Shown here: in pieces, positions 7,797-16,297 of the stretch
Numbering within the stretch: the first letter of the stretch is position 1
Layout: every line of letters begins with the position of its first letter
From: Solirubrobacterales bacterium
Lineage (GTDB): Bacteria > Actinomycetota > Thermoleophilia > Solirubrobacterales > Solirubrobacteraceae
Assembly (NCBI GenBank): GCA_947474595.1
Contig: CANJIV010000004.1
Location: 84,732-148,731 of the forward strand
Direction of reading: 5' to 3'
DNA: 64,000 nucleotides
The notes under the pieces: generated by a model
What the model saw: the letters and a program-made list of their open reading frames with translations, nothing else
Told to the model about the DNA's origin: nothing
Databases searched by the model: none
Position numbers and translations under genes: made by a program

Positions 7797-9344
7797 CTAA
7801 GTTGCGGAGAGCGTCGGCCATTCATCGCGTAAGGCGCGACGAAGTAGCTTGCCCGTCGGGTTTCGAGGCAACGCTCCTTCGTAAAACCGGACGTACTTAG
7901 GCACCTTGTATCCAGCGAGGCTCTCGCGGCAGTGAGCAGTAATGTCTTGCTCGCTGACGGCAGCGCCTTCGCGGAGAACAACAATAGCCCCCACGGCTTC
8001 GCCCCAGGTGCGGTCAGGGACTCCGATAATTGCAGCTTCGTTGACGTGAGGATGGCTCAAAATTACCTGCTCGATTTCACTTGGGAAGACGTTCTCGCCG
8101 CCCGTGACTATCTTGTCGTCTTTGCGGTCGACGAGGAACAGATACCCGTCTTCGTTGCGGTAGGCAAGGTCGCCCGTATGCATCCAGCCACCGCGGAGAG
8201 CCTCCTTGGTAACCGTCGGCTGTTGCCAGTAGCCGCTCATTAAGGCTGGTCCGCGCGCCAACACCTCTCCGGTCACGCCAGGGCCGACATCGTTGTCGTT
8301 CTCGTCGACGATGCGCGAGCTCGAGAGGGAGCTGCTGCGACCAACCGATGCGAGTAACTCTGGCGATCGGTCTGGATCGTGCTCATGTGGCGAGAGAAAG
8401 GAGATACCCATCGACTCCGTACTGCCATAACCGTTAACAAATTTGCACCCAAGCTTGTCTAATGCGTTGCGTAGGAGCGCTGGAGGCATGGGTGCCGCTC
8501 CGTACAGCACGCACTGAAGTGAGCTGTTCCCACGATCTCCCCAACTATCAAGAACCATCTGAATCATCGACGGAACTAGCTGACAGTGCGTGGCCTTAGT
8601 TCGATCCAGAGTGGCCAAAAATCCAGCGGTGTCGAACTTCCTCATTTGCACGTGTGTGCCACCTAGGTAGGTGAAGGAGTAGCCGACCTGTGAACCGACG
8701 TGAAATAGTGGAGTTGAGGCTAGAAAAACTGCCTCTGGGTACGCCCCAATCTCGTGGCCCATAGCCATCGTCCCATGATGAACCGAGCGATTTGAGAGCA
8801 TCACACCTTTTGCTCGCGCAGTCGTTCCACTTGTGTAGCTGATGTGGCAAATGTCCTCCGGTGGATAGCCGGCTGGCACCGCCATTGCTTCGGCTGAGGC
8901 GAGCATCAGCTCATAGGACTGCCCAGAGTCATCAACGCCGCCGAGTCGGAGCACCTGCGTAACAGGCAGCCGCGTGGCCAGCTCCTCAAAATCCGAGCCT
9001 ACGATGAGAATTTCCGGCGCGCAGTCCTCGAGAATCAGCGCTAACTCTTTCTCGGCAAGGCGATAGTTGAGCGGCACCAAGATCATTCCGGCCCGTTGGA
9101 CACCCACACGAACTTCCAAAAACGCGCGTTCGTTTAGGGCCAGAATCGCAACACGGTCGCCCTTCTTGAGCCCCCGTTTGTCAAGCGCTCCAGCGAGTCG
9201 CGAGGCACGATCAGATAGCTCAGCAAACGTGAGGGCATCTCCATCGACGTCGACAGCGACTTTGTCCGGATAACGAAGGCTGGACATCCCAATTAAGTCC
9301 GGAACCAAGGACCCCGCAAGGTTGTAATCGACGTGTAAGTTCAT
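7797..9344 (-). CDS. class I adenylate-forming acyl-CoA ligase (FadD-like)
   Basis: A 515-residue AMP-binding enzyme that activates a carboxylic acid to its CoA thioester through an acyl-adenylate. Visible motifs are the P-loop-like SYTSGTTARAKGVMLSN (near residue 170), NGYGSTES, HTGDLAYRNEDGYL, and GGENVFPSEIE with NPTGKLLRR near the C-terminus, including the catalytic Lys. Length matches FadD3-type ligases of about 510 residues that activate the steroid C/D-ring acid. No clear ribosome site precedes the ATG at 9344. The partner genes fit a carboxylate intermediate entering beta-oxidation-like steps. Substrate is inference. Confidence 0.88.
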   Translation of the reverse strand: MNLHVDYNLAGSLVPDLIGMSSLRYPDKVAVDVDGDALTFAELSDRASRLAGALDKRGLKKGDRVAILALNERAFLEVRVGVQRAGMILVPLNYRLAEKELALILEDCAPEILIVGSDFEELATRLPVTQVLRLGGVDDSGQSYELMLASAEAMAVPAGYPPEDICHISYTSGTTARAKGVMLSNRSVHHGTMAMGHEIGAYPEAVFLASTPLFHVGSQVGYSFTYLGGTHVQMRKFDTAGFLATLDRTKATHCQLVPSMIQMVLDSWGDRGNSSLQCVLYGAAPMPPALLRNALDKLGCKFVNGYGSTESMGISFLSPHEHDPDRSPELLASVGRSSSLSSSRIVDENDNDVGPGVTGEVLARGPALMSGYWQQPTVTKEALRGGWMHTGDLAYRNEDGYLFLVDRKDDKIVTGGENVFPSEIEQVILSHPHVNEAAIIGVPDRTWGEAVGAIVVLREGAAVSEQDITAHCRESLAGYKVPKYVRFYEGALPRNPTGKLLRRALRDEWPTLSAT

Positions 9345-9425
9345 TTCTAATATCTTCGCAGGTAGCTCCGGCTACAGCAGAGCGGTTCGCAAGCACGCTG
9401 GAGAAATTGTTTAGGCCAACCGATC

Positions 9426-9442
9426 TGCTGCGTGACGCAGCA
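9426..9442. promoter_or_regulatory. inverted repeat, candidate operator
   Basis: TGCTGCG-TGA-CGCAGCA is a 17-bp perfect inverted repeat with a 3-bp centre. It lies between the divergent ligase (start 9344) and cupin (start near 9503) genes, in the right place for a shared operator. Confidence 0.45.
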
Positions 9443-9502
9443 TTCGCAATCGGTTATGGTCGCGGTTAGTTAAATCTAGTCACTTTGAGAGGAATGGAAA
9501 GA

Positions 9503-10066
9503 GTGCAAAACATCCGCAGAGTCATCACTGGTATTGACGAGAACGGGCGGTCTGTATTTGTCGCCGACGAGATCCTTGAGGCAAAGGTCCCACCTACCCT
9601 TGGTGGCAATCAGATTTTTGACTTATTCGGCAGCGATGCCGTGCCGATTGTTCCTAATGATGGAACGGTCGAGCAGGGCTTACGGTTCTTCCCGACTCTG
9701 CCAGAGGGCTATCGCTTCATCATCTTTACCTACCCCCCCGAGTCGGAGATAACAGTCCCTGAAGATCCGGCAGCAGCCTGGGCCGAGACCGAGCGCTTAA
9801 CCCCCGGCATGGGCGATGCCGTATCGGATTCCGGAGGCATGCACTACACCGCGACGATTGACCTCGAGTACGTGATCGCAGGCGAGTTCACGCTGACCCT
9901 CGACGACGGAGTGAGCAAGGTGCTCAAGGCCGGCGACTCGTTGATCCAGTGTGGAGCCAAGCACGCTTGGGCCAATAAGAGCGACAGCCCAGCAACCCTA
10001 CTGCTCGTGTTTGTCGGAGCAAAACAAGACGAAAGTCGATTCGGCACATACGCACTCGACCACTGA
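9503..10066 (+). CDS. cupin-domain protein
   Basis: About 187 residues with a C-terminal double-stranded beta-helix: HYTATIDLEYVIAGEFTLTL (about residues 112-131) and LKAGDSLIQCGAKHAWANKS carry the two cupin motifs, with His and Glu-like ligand positions partly kept. Upstream in-frame TTG (9485) and ATG (9494) exist, but GAGAGGA at 9487-9493 is correctly spaced only for GTG at 9503, so I use that start. Cupins in catabolic clusters may be dioxygenases, isomerases or sensors. Activity here is unknown. It is divergent from the acyl-CoA ligase and convergent with the next SDR. Confidence 0.8.
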   Translation: MQNIRRVITGIDENGRSVFVADEILEAKVPPTLGGNQIFDLFGSDAVPIVPNDGTVEQGLRFFPTLPEGYRFIIFTYPPESEITVPEDPAAAWAETERLTPGMGDAVSDSGGMHYTATIDLEYVIAGEFTLTLDDGVSKVLKAGDSLIQCGAKHAWANKSDSPATLLLVFVGAKQDESRFGTYALDH

Positions 10067-10109
10067 TGCGGTCGGGCCACTACGCCGAGGAGGGCTCGTT
10101 CGACTTAGC

Positions 10110-10826
10110 CTAACCTTTGTTCCCAGGCCTCAAGAATGGGATCTCGGGTACCACGCACTGTGACGACAGGGTAAGCAGCCAGCCAACAGCACTAGCCACG
10201 TCTTCAGCGCTGATCATCTGCTCTGGAGCGGTGTGTCCATGCTGGTCAGAGGTCATCTCGGTTGCAACCCTTCCGGGACACAGTGCGGTGGACTTAATCC
10301 CAGCGTCGCCAAGGTCGAGATTCATCGCACGTGTGAGGCCAACAATCGCCGCCTTTGTCGTTGCATACATCGCCATCAGCGGTTCGGGGCGTATCGCTGT
10401 GACTGATGCCGTATTGACTACTAGTGCGTTCCCGTGCTTTGCGCCAGCAACCCGAAGCAGTGGCAGCGCAGCCCGATACCCAAGGATCACCGCCCGAAGA
10501 TTGACCGCGAGCTGGAGGTCGATATGTTTTACTGAAACTGCATCCAGCTCACCTGGAACCCCCATCCCCGCGTTGTTCACAAGGACGTCAAGGCGCCCGA
10601 ATCGCTCCTCGTGCCGCGCAACAACCTTGACGGCGGCCTCCTCATCGGCCATGTTCAAAGCAATATCTTCAACAATGAAATTCTCTGCGCGAAGGCGATC
10701 GGCGGCGAGGCTCAGCCGATCCTGTCGCCGTGAGGTGACTGTTAGCGCGTAGCCGTTACGCCCGAGTTCACGCGCGATTGCGAATCCGATCCCAGAAGAT
10801 GCACCCGTGATAATTGCTGACTTCAT
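10110..10826 (-). CDS. SDR family NAD(P)-dependent oxidoreductase
   Basis: A 238-residue SDR with IITGASSGIGFAIARELG at the N-terminus, NNAGMG, Ser in VNTASV and YATTK. The reading frame is open further upstream, but ATG at 10826 overlaps the TAA of the enoyl-CoA hydratase by one base (TAATG), the likely coupled start. The order IpdAB-like pair / enoyl-CoA hydratase / SDR recalls actinobacterial steroid C/D-ring clusters, where IpdF is an SDR. That function is only a suggestion. It ends 43 bp from the convergent cupin gene. Confidence 0.86.
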   Translation of the reverse strand: MKSAIITGASSGIGFAIARELGRNGYALTVTSRRQDRLSLAADRLRAENFIVEDIALNMADEEAAVKVVARHEERFGRLDVLVNNAGMGVPGELDAVSVKHIDLQLAVNLRAVILGYRAALPLLRVAGAKHGNALVVNTASVTAIRPEPLMAMYATTKAAIVGLTRAMNLDLGDAGIKSTALCPGRVATEMTSDQHGHTAPEQMISAEDVASAVGWLLTLSSQCVVPEIPFLRPGNKG

Positions 10827-11596
10827 TATCGACCGGTGAACTCTGGTGGCCGGCGTTGAGCGAAGGCGGCAAGCCCTTCCCTGAGGTCCACAGAGGCAAG
10901 AATCTCGGGTAGGCGTCGATCGGTCTCGGCTTGCGCCCCTGCTGTCGCACCATCGCACTGCAGCCGAAAGATCTCTCTCACTGCTCTGATCGCCAATGGC
11001 CCGTTACTCGCAATTTCCCCAGCTAGTTGCGCAGCAGCATTTGCTAGCTCGTCGTCGGCAACCACATCACTTATGAGGCCGATCTTTAACGCCTCGTCGG
11101 CGTCAATGATCTCGCCCGTGACGAGTAGCCGCAAAGCGGCCGCCTTTGGCACGAGGTTCATCAGTCGCGAAGTGCCGCCACCGCCGGGGATGAGACCGAT
11201 ACGTACCTCGGGAAACCCGACCTTGGCGCTCTTGCTGGCAATCCGCACAGTAGCCCCGAGAGCAAGCTCAAACCCGCCTCCCAAAGCGTGTCCTTGGAGG
11301 GCTGCGATTGATGGTGTTGGGAGTCGCTCGAGTACATCAACGGCCTTCAGAAGGGCGCAATTTTGAGCGATCGTCTGATCGACGGTTTGCCGGCGCACAG
11401 CCTCGAGGTCGCCGCCCGCGCTAAAGGACCGTCCGGCGCCAGTGAGGATCAGGCAGCGAACGTCGCGGTTTGACGCGAGCTTCTCAAAAGCCAGTGTCAA
11501 CTCCTTGAGCGTTTCGGTATCCAACGCATTGCGCTGCTCTGGGCGGGTTATCTCGACATGGCCAATCTGGCCGTCTATCCATGAGCTGACGATCAT
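10826..11596 (-). CDS. enoyl-CoA hydratase/isomerase family protein
   Basis: A 256-residue crotonase-fold enzyme. The oxyanion-hole segments are TGAGRSFSAGGDLEAV (about 52-67) and LQGHALGGGFELALGATV (about 101-118), with EVRIGLIPGGGGTSRL following. It hydrates or isomerises a 2-enoyl-CoA, or opens a ring in some relatives. It is transcribed divergently from the IpdA-like gene; start codons are 20 bp apart with a shared operator. A minus-strand TATACT at 11617-11612 would give a leader of about nine bases. The SDR is translationally coupled downstream. Confidence 0.9.
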   Translation of the reverse strand: MIVSSWIDGQIGHVEITRPEQRNALDTETLKELTLAFEKLASNRDVRCLILTGAGRSFSAGGDLEAVRRQTVDQTIAQNCALLKAVDVLERLPTPSIAALQGHALGGGFELALGATVRIASKSAKVGFPEVRIGLIPGGGGTSRLMNLVPKAAALRLLVTGEIIDADEALKIGLISDVVADDELANAAAQLAGEIASNGPLAIRAVREIFRLQCDGATAGAQAETDRRLPEILASVDLREGLAAFAQRRPPEFTGR

Positions 11597-11599
11597 TGG

Positions 11600-11617
11600 T
11601 AATCTGACGTCAGTATA
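11600..11617. promoter_or_regulatory. divergent promoter with CTGACGTCAG operator
   Basis: CTGACGTCAG at 11604-11613 is a perfect 10-bp palindrome. A plus-strand -10 TAATCT (11600-11605) and a minus-strand -10 TATACT (11617-11612) both overlap it, and the plus start codon follows three bases after the palindrome. A bound repressor would block both promoters. It matches elements at 19805, 24294, 27424 and 35440. Confidence 0.72.
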
Positions 11618-12531
11618 TGACGGTCAACAAGATCACTCAACTCGAGCGCCTGCCGGAACTTGTACCGGAAGGTGCAGTGGTTGCATTTGGCGGCGGCTGG
11701 TTCGCTAACCACCCCATGGCTGCCGTGCGCGAACTCGTGCGCTCGCGACGCGATGACGTGCACGCTCTGGCGCTGCTTGGATCAATTGACGTCGACTTGA
11801 TGGTCGGAGCGGGGCTTCTTAGCCATCTAACTTTCTCGATGGTCACGCTCGAGGCAATGGGCCTGGCTCAGAACTTTCGCCGGGCTGTACAGTCGGGCGC
11901 ACTGCCTATAACCGAGATCCCCGCGCTCTCACTGCAGGTCGCCCTCGAAGCGGGCGCACAAGCTGTCCCTTTCTTGCCCCTGCGCGGTCCCCTTGGGTCG
12001 GACTTGGTAGCGAGTAACCCAGATTTCTTTGGCACGGCAACCACGAGCTTCAGCGATGACGAAGTCATGATTGTTCGAGCAATCAGGCCAGACGTCGCAA
12101 TTGTCCATGCCCTCCGCTGTGATCGCCTTGGCAATGCACAGTTTGATGGAACCTTTTCACAGGACCCAGAGATCTCGGCCGCGTCGGACACGGTAATTGT
12201 GACCTGCGAGGAAATCGTCGACAGCACGATTATTTCTGAGAGCGCCCACCTAACAAAGATTCCGGGATTCCTCGTCGATCATGTAATTGAGGCTCCATTT
12301 GGCGCCCACCCGTGCTCTCATGTACCACGGTATGCCCAGGATGCATGGGAGATCTTGGACTACCAAAAGGCAGCAATTGCCGGCGGCGAAGTTTTCGACG
12401 CATATGTAGACCGCATCCGCGAAGAGTCCGAGAGCGCTTACCGTGAGCGTGTGCTTGGTGGTGGCCGGGATAAAGTTCTAGCCGCACTAGCTGAAGTCGG
12501 ACCAACCCTTGAGGCTTCACAGAATGGCTGA
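11617..12531 (+). CDS. CoA-transferase-fold subunit A (GctA/IpdA-like)
   Basis: A 304-residue alpha subunit of the class I CoA-transferase fold. VVAFGGGWFANHPMAAVREL (about 21-40) is the glycine-rich CoA-binding start, then VGAGLLSHLTFSMVTLEAMG and PFLPLRGPLGSDL. The arrangement resembles IpdA, which with IpdB opens the last steroid ring hydrolytically, as well as glutaconate CoA-transferase A. Start ATG lies five bases from the predicted transcript start, so the mRNA is nearly leaderless. The B subunit overlaps by eight bases. A second copy of the pair lies at 25604-27366. Confidence 0.85.
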   Translation: MTVNKITQLERLPELVPEGAVVAFGGGWFANHPMAAVRELVRSRRDDVHALALLGSIDVDLMVGAGLLSHLTFSMVTLEAMGLAQNFRRAVQSGALPITEIPALSLQVALEAGAQAVPFLPLRGPLGSDLVASNPDFFGTATTSFSDDEVMIVRAIRPDVAIVHALRCDRLGNAQFDGTFSQDPEISAASDTVIVTCEEIVDSTIISESAHLTKIPGFLVDHVIEAPFGAHPCSHVPRYAQDAWEILDYQKAAIAGGEVFDAYVDRIREESESAYRERVLGGGRDKVLAALAEVGPTLEASQNG

Positions 12532-13390
12532 CCGCTACGAAGTCCACGAGCTGATGGTCTGCCGGATCGCCATGGAGATGACCGAGGAGGGCGACTACGT
12601 CACGATCCTCGGCTCATTCACACCACTTGCTTACTCCGCCTACATGCTCGCAAAACTTACTCATGCCCCTGACGCATGGTTGGTTGGGTACAACGCGATT
12701 GGCATGCCGCCCGTGGAGTTGAGCTTCACTGGCTCCGAAGCTGCCGCGTATCGCGGCTCATTAGCGCGCAACTCTTTCACTCCTAATGGGCACCTAGTAC
12801 ACCTCGGAACTCACGGGCTCCTTGAGTGCGTGTCATCGGCCCAGATGGATGGCGATGGGTCAATCAATCTCTCGGTGATCGGCGACTACGACAAGCCTAA
12901 GGTACGCCTACCGGGTGGTGCGGGCGCGCCGGAAGTTGTTCAAAACTATCGCAAGGTCGTGGCTTACTTCTCTAAGCACGACTCACGGACTCTGTGTGAG
13001 AAGGTCGACTTCGCGACAGGGCGCCGGACGCCAATCTCCCGCGATCGCCGCGATGCCGCTGACCTAGCAACCGGTGGGCCAATTACTATCATCACGCCGC
13101 TGGCGGTTCTAACTAAAGATGACGACGATCGCCCATTTAAGATCGAATCGGTACACCCTGGAGTATCCGTCGACGAAGTCGTAGCCAACACAGGATTTGC
13201 ACTTGATGTATCTACCGATGTGCCAACGACCGCAAAGCCGAGCGATGAGCAGGTCGCTCTCCTGAGAAACAAGATAGACCCTTTCGGGACGGTCCGCTTC
13301 GACTTCTTATCGGGCGATGAACGCCTTACGTACCTAGAAGATGTTCTTGCCCAAGAGTGGGCGCGCGCCGAAGCTCATCTAGCCCTTTAG
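12524..13390 (+). CDS. CoA-transferase-fold subunit B (IpdB-like)
   Basis: A 288-residue beta subunit. ATG at 12524 overlaps the end of subunit A. Recognisable blocks are LAKLTHAPDAWLVGYNAIGM, VRLPGGAGAPEVVQNY and IESVHPGVSVDEVVANTGF, which parallel IpdB. The Ser-Glu-Asn-Gly type motif holding the catalytic Glu of true CoA-transferases is not visible, in keeping with an IpdAB-like hydrolytic ring-opening role rather than CoA transfer. The absence was judged by eye. It forms a two-gene operon with subunit A. Confidence 0.84.
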   Translation: MADRYEVHELMVCRIAMEMTEEGDYVTILGSFTPLAYSAYMLAKLTHAPDAWLVGYNAIGMPPVELSFTGSEAAAYRGSLARNSFTPNGHLVHLGTHGLLECVSSAQMDGDGSINLSVIGDYDKPKVRLPGGAGAPEVVQNYRKVVAYFSKHDSRTLCEKVDFATGRRTPISRDRRDAADLATGGPITIITPLAVLTKDDDDRPFKIESVHPGVSVDEVVANTGFALDVSTDVPTTAKPSDEQVALLRNKIDPFGTVRFDFLSGDERLTYLEDVLAQEWARAEAHLAL

Positions 13391-13412
13391 GCTGTCGCCG
13401 CAAGCTCTGTCC

Positions 13413-14294
13413 TCAGGAGATCAACGCGTCAGCAAGCCGGCGCCATTCAGGCATCGGCATCTCGCCCTGCCGACCAGAGATCACCTGCAGTGTTACGTGA
13501 TTGGCCCCGGCCTCGCGATGCTCTGCAACACGAGCGACGACCTCATCCTCGCCACCCCAGCAAACAACCGCATCGACCAGCCGATCGCTACCACCATTTT
13601 CCAAGTCTTCTTGGGTAAAGCCGAATCGCAAAAGATTATTGGTGTAGTTGGGAAGCCCAAGGTAGATCTCCATATGCCCCCGAGCAATCTCACGAGCTCG
13701 CTGGGGATCTTGCTCGAGGACGACGGCTTGTTCCGGGGCAAGCATTGCTTTTGGTCCCAATATTTCCCTAGCAAATCGGGTGTGGGAGGGAGTGACGAAG
13801 TACGGGTGCGATCCAAGCGAACGATCCCGCGCTAGCTCAAGCATCCGCGGGCCTAGAGCCGCCAGGATGCGATTGTCGGAGAGGTCTTCATCGCACGCCT
13901 TATCGAGGGCGTCAAGGTACGTAGTCATCGCCGTGAGCGGCTTGGCCATCTGTTCCTTGGCGTCATCATCAACAAACTTGATATGGCTAATACCTAGGCC
14001 AAGCAAGAAGCGGTCGGAGTAATCAACCAGCAAGCGTTGAAAATCTACTGCTGTGGTCTGAGCATCCTGTGCCCAGATGCTCAGGATGCCAGTCGCAATG
14101 ATCGCCTTAGATGTAGCCTCGAGAAGTTCTGCGGAAGCGTCAATCAGTGGCTTGCCCGTGTCGATCCCACCAGGGATCCAGATCGCATTGAACCCCAACT
14201 CGTCGAGCTCAGCCGCGGCACTAATAACCGCTGAGCGGTCGCGCATAAAACGCAACTCCCCACTCCAAATACCGACACCCTCGAGAGCCTTCAT
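13413..14294 (-). CDS. TIGR03620-like F420-dependent LLM oxidoreductase
   Basis: A 293-residue LLM protein. The start LEGVGIWSGELRFMRD and ELDELGFNAIWIPGGID resemble the TIGR03620 F420-dependent subgroup. The frame extends upstream, but ATG at 14294 gives a 4-bp ATGA overlap with the SnoaL-like gene, the expected coupling. It would transfer hydride from or to F420. It is third in a minus-strand operon 16114-13413 with another LLM gene and a SnoaL protein. Substrate unknown. The ends of this gene and IpdB face each other 22 bp apart. Confidence 0.86.
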   Translation of the reverse strand: MKALEGVGIWSGELRFMRDRSAVISAAAELDELGFNAIWIPGGIDTGKPLIDASAELLEATSKAIIATGILSIWAQDAQTTAVDFQRLLVDYSDRFLLGLGISHIKFVDDDAKEQMAKPLTAMTTYLDALDKACDEDLSDNRILAALGPRMLELARDRSLGSHPYFVTPSHTRFAREILGPKAMLAPEQAVVLEQDPQRAREIARGHMEIYLGLPNYTNNLLRFGFTQEDLENGGSDRLVDAVVCWGGEDEVVARVAEHREAGANHVTLQVISGRQGEMPMPEWRRLADALIS

Positions 14295-14710
14295 GACTGA
14301 GGCCTCAGGATCGGCTCCCACGGCAACAGGATGCAGCTACGTCGGGAGGCAAAACGCCATCCGTCGGCAGTTTTACGGTACGTATCTTCGTAGTAACCGC
14401 GCGCCTGATTTTCGTGACCGCCACGACGTGTTATGCCCATGGCGTGATAGTAGACGGTTCCTACTCCGGTGTCTGCGGTCACATCGATGCGGTGGTTAGA
14501 CGTAATGTGCATGACATGAGAAAGGGCGCGTTCCTCCTTCTCAAAAAACTCACGAATCTTCTCGACTCCGTCATAGCGCTCAAGTCCTGCTGGAGCCATG
14601 TCGAAGAAAGCGTCAGTTGCAAACAGGGACATCAGTTCATCGATGCGAAAAGTGTCGTTATAGAGAGCGTAATCATGGGTTAGGCGGACGATGTCCTCTA
14701 CGTCGGTCAT
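14291..14710 (-). CDS. nuclear transport factor 2 (SnoaL-like) family protein
   Basis: A 139-residue SnoaL-like protein: DIVRLTHDYALYNDTFRIDE (residues 6-25) and FATDAFFDMAP start the fold, and VDVTADTGVG/YYHAMGITRRG form the sheet. Relatives are isomerases, dehydratases or cyclases. It lies 18 bp after the LLM gene at 14729 and overlaps the next LLM gene by four bases, so all three are probably co-expressed. It repeats the LLM/SnoaL pairing seen at 6219-7793. Confidence 0.82.
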   Translation of the reverse strand: MTDVEDIVRLTHDYALYNDTFRIDELMSLFATDAFFDMAPAGLERYDGVEKIREFFEKEERALSHVMHITSNHRIDVTADTGVGTVYYHAMGITRRGGHENQARGYYEDTYRKTADGWRFASRRSCILLPWEPILRPQS

Positions 14711-14728
14711 CGCCCGCAGCCCGATTAC

Positions 14729-16114
14729 CTAGGCCAGGAGAGAAACTACATCTGGAACCAGCTGAACCGTGCTATCAGGACGCTCCATCGATCCGCCACA
14801 GTTGTTGCGCAGCTCGGGAAGAATCTCCTCGCCGAAGAATTGAATCTGCTCTTCCACCGACTCAGGGCTAGTTCCACCCGATTCAAACCACATGTTGACC
14901 ATGAAGTCTCCATCGGGGTAAGCCGTCTCCTTGAGGCCCATGAGCTTCTCAATCACGTGCTCTTTGCTGCCAACGATCAACATGCCCTGCTCTTCGAGAA
15001 TCTCTGCCGTTACATCAACATCCATACGCGGCGTCTCGCCGGGCTCTGCGAGGATTGCCGTGAAGCCAAATGGCTTATAGAAATCCCATTGGAACAGCTG
15101 AGACTCTCTTGCGAGGTCTGCGTTGCAGTGGCTAAGAGATGGATCAACGATGTGTATGACACGGCCGGAGCTCACGCCACGGTGCTTGTTTGAATCCCAG
15201 CCGCTCTTGAACTCGCCACCATTAGGCCACCCAGAGGCAGCAGTCTGCTCCATGTAAATATCAATCTTTGGCTTCAGTGCACGGTCACTCTCAAAGATGA
15301 AGTTGCCGTTCAAGCCCTGCGACGCAGCCCAACGAATAGTCCGCTCACTGTTGAGTGGCTCCCAGAGAGGCGGATGAGGCTTCTGGAAGGGCTGTGGCAG
15401 CACCGAAAGCTGCTTCAGCGTGGTCCCCGAAGCGCTGATGGGAGGTCCCATCATCGAATACTGGTCAGCGGGGGCGATGTTGAAGACATCATTTACATCG
15501 GGACCCGCGCCGCCTTCTTCAAAGAAAGCAATGCTTTGAGCGTGATTCCACTTTACATAGCTCGGAGGCAAATTAAAGAATTCCCCTTGATGGGAGAAGC
15601 TCTCCTCGGTCCATGCCTTAATGAGAATCTCATACGCCTCTAGATGGAAAGAGCGGTTGCGTTCTTGGTCTTGAACTGTCGACCCATATGTCTTGCCAAA
15701 TGTCTCGGCTTCACGAGACTGATATCCGCGCCCAAGTCCGACCTCAACTCGTCCGCCGCTGAGATTGTCGAGGATCGCGATCTGCTCTGCCAGCCGAAGT
15801 GGGTGGTGAAACGAAACGATATTTGCGAGCTGGCCAATTCGGATGCGATTGGTTAATGCCGCAATTGCAGTGCCAACCTGAATCGGGTTTGAGCTGAGCT
15901 CGGCTCCTTCGGTTCCAAAGTGATGCTCGGTAAGCCAGTAGTAATCAAACCCAACCCGCTCCGCCAAGACAGCCCGCCTAACCTGGGCCGCTGAGACGCG
16001 TTGTGCGGCAGCATGCACATCAGCGAGTGTCCCGTCGACGACGCGTTGACCTGATGGAGTCTTGTGAAACGGAAGGTCGACTGACCCACCATCGAAAATG
16101 CCTACTTCGATCAT
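14729..16114 (-). CDS. LLM class flavin-dependent oxidoreductase (long form)
   Basis: A 461-residue LLM protein, longer than the usual 300-390. The N-terminus MIEVGIFDGGSVDLPF and VGFDYYWLTEHHFGTEGAEL, then IRIGQLANIVSFHHPLRLAE and GRVEVGLGRGYQSRE, show the family core. The extra length lies mainly between residues 190 and 330, around the PSYVKWNHAQ segment. GGGGGAGGGTGTCAGGGT precedes ATG. It heads the minus-strand operon with the SnoaL-like and F420-type LLM genes. It may be the oxygenase component; reaction unknown. Confidence 0.85.
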   Translation of the reverse strand: MIEVGIFDGGSVDLPFHKTPSGQRVVDGTLADVHAAAQRVSAAQVRRAVLAERVGFDYYWLTEHHFGTEGAELSSNPIQVGTAIAALTNRIRIGQLANIVSFHHPLRLAEQIAILDNLSGGRVEVGLGRGYQSREAETFGKTYGSTVQDQERNRSFHLEAYEILIKAWTEESFSHQGEFFNLPPSYVKWNHAQSIAFFEEGGAGPDVNDVFNIAPADQYSMMGPPISASGTTLKQLSVLPQPFQKPHPPLWEPLNSERTIRWAASQGLNGNFIFESDRALKPKIDIYMEQTAASGWPNGGEFKSGWDSNKHRGVSSGRVIHIVDPSLSHCNADLARESQLFQWDFYKPFGFTAILAEPGETPRMDVDVTAEILEEQGMLIVGSKEHVIEKLMGLKETAYPDGDFMVNMWFESGGTSPESVEEQIQFFGEEILPELRNNCGGSMERPDSTVQLVPDVVSLLA

Positions 16115-16297
16115 ACCCTGACACCCTCCCCCTAATGGTTGGAACCGATTGTTACCTGACGAATGATTATCTAGCTAGCTGGGCGCGGTGTCAAGTCGTA
16201 TCTTGGTGATCGGCGACCGCCGTGGTCCTACCCAGCTCAGAGGCCGCGAGACCAAGTAGCCTCACGCTTGAATACCTAGGAAGGAGCCGTACCGTCC

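Noticed and set aside
10117..10752. 211-codon plus-strand open frame over the SDR at 10110
   Set aside because: Antisense shadow of a well-supported SDR gene.
11617..13390. Plain succinyl- or acetoacetyl-CoA:transferase
   Set aside because: No Ser-Glu-Asn-Gly motif in subunit B and the closest recalled blocks are GctA/IpdAB-type; kept as IpdAB-like.
16156..16176. Half-site CTGACG with GATTATC before the LLM operon (start 16114)
   Set aside because: Only one arm matches; not enough to call an operator.
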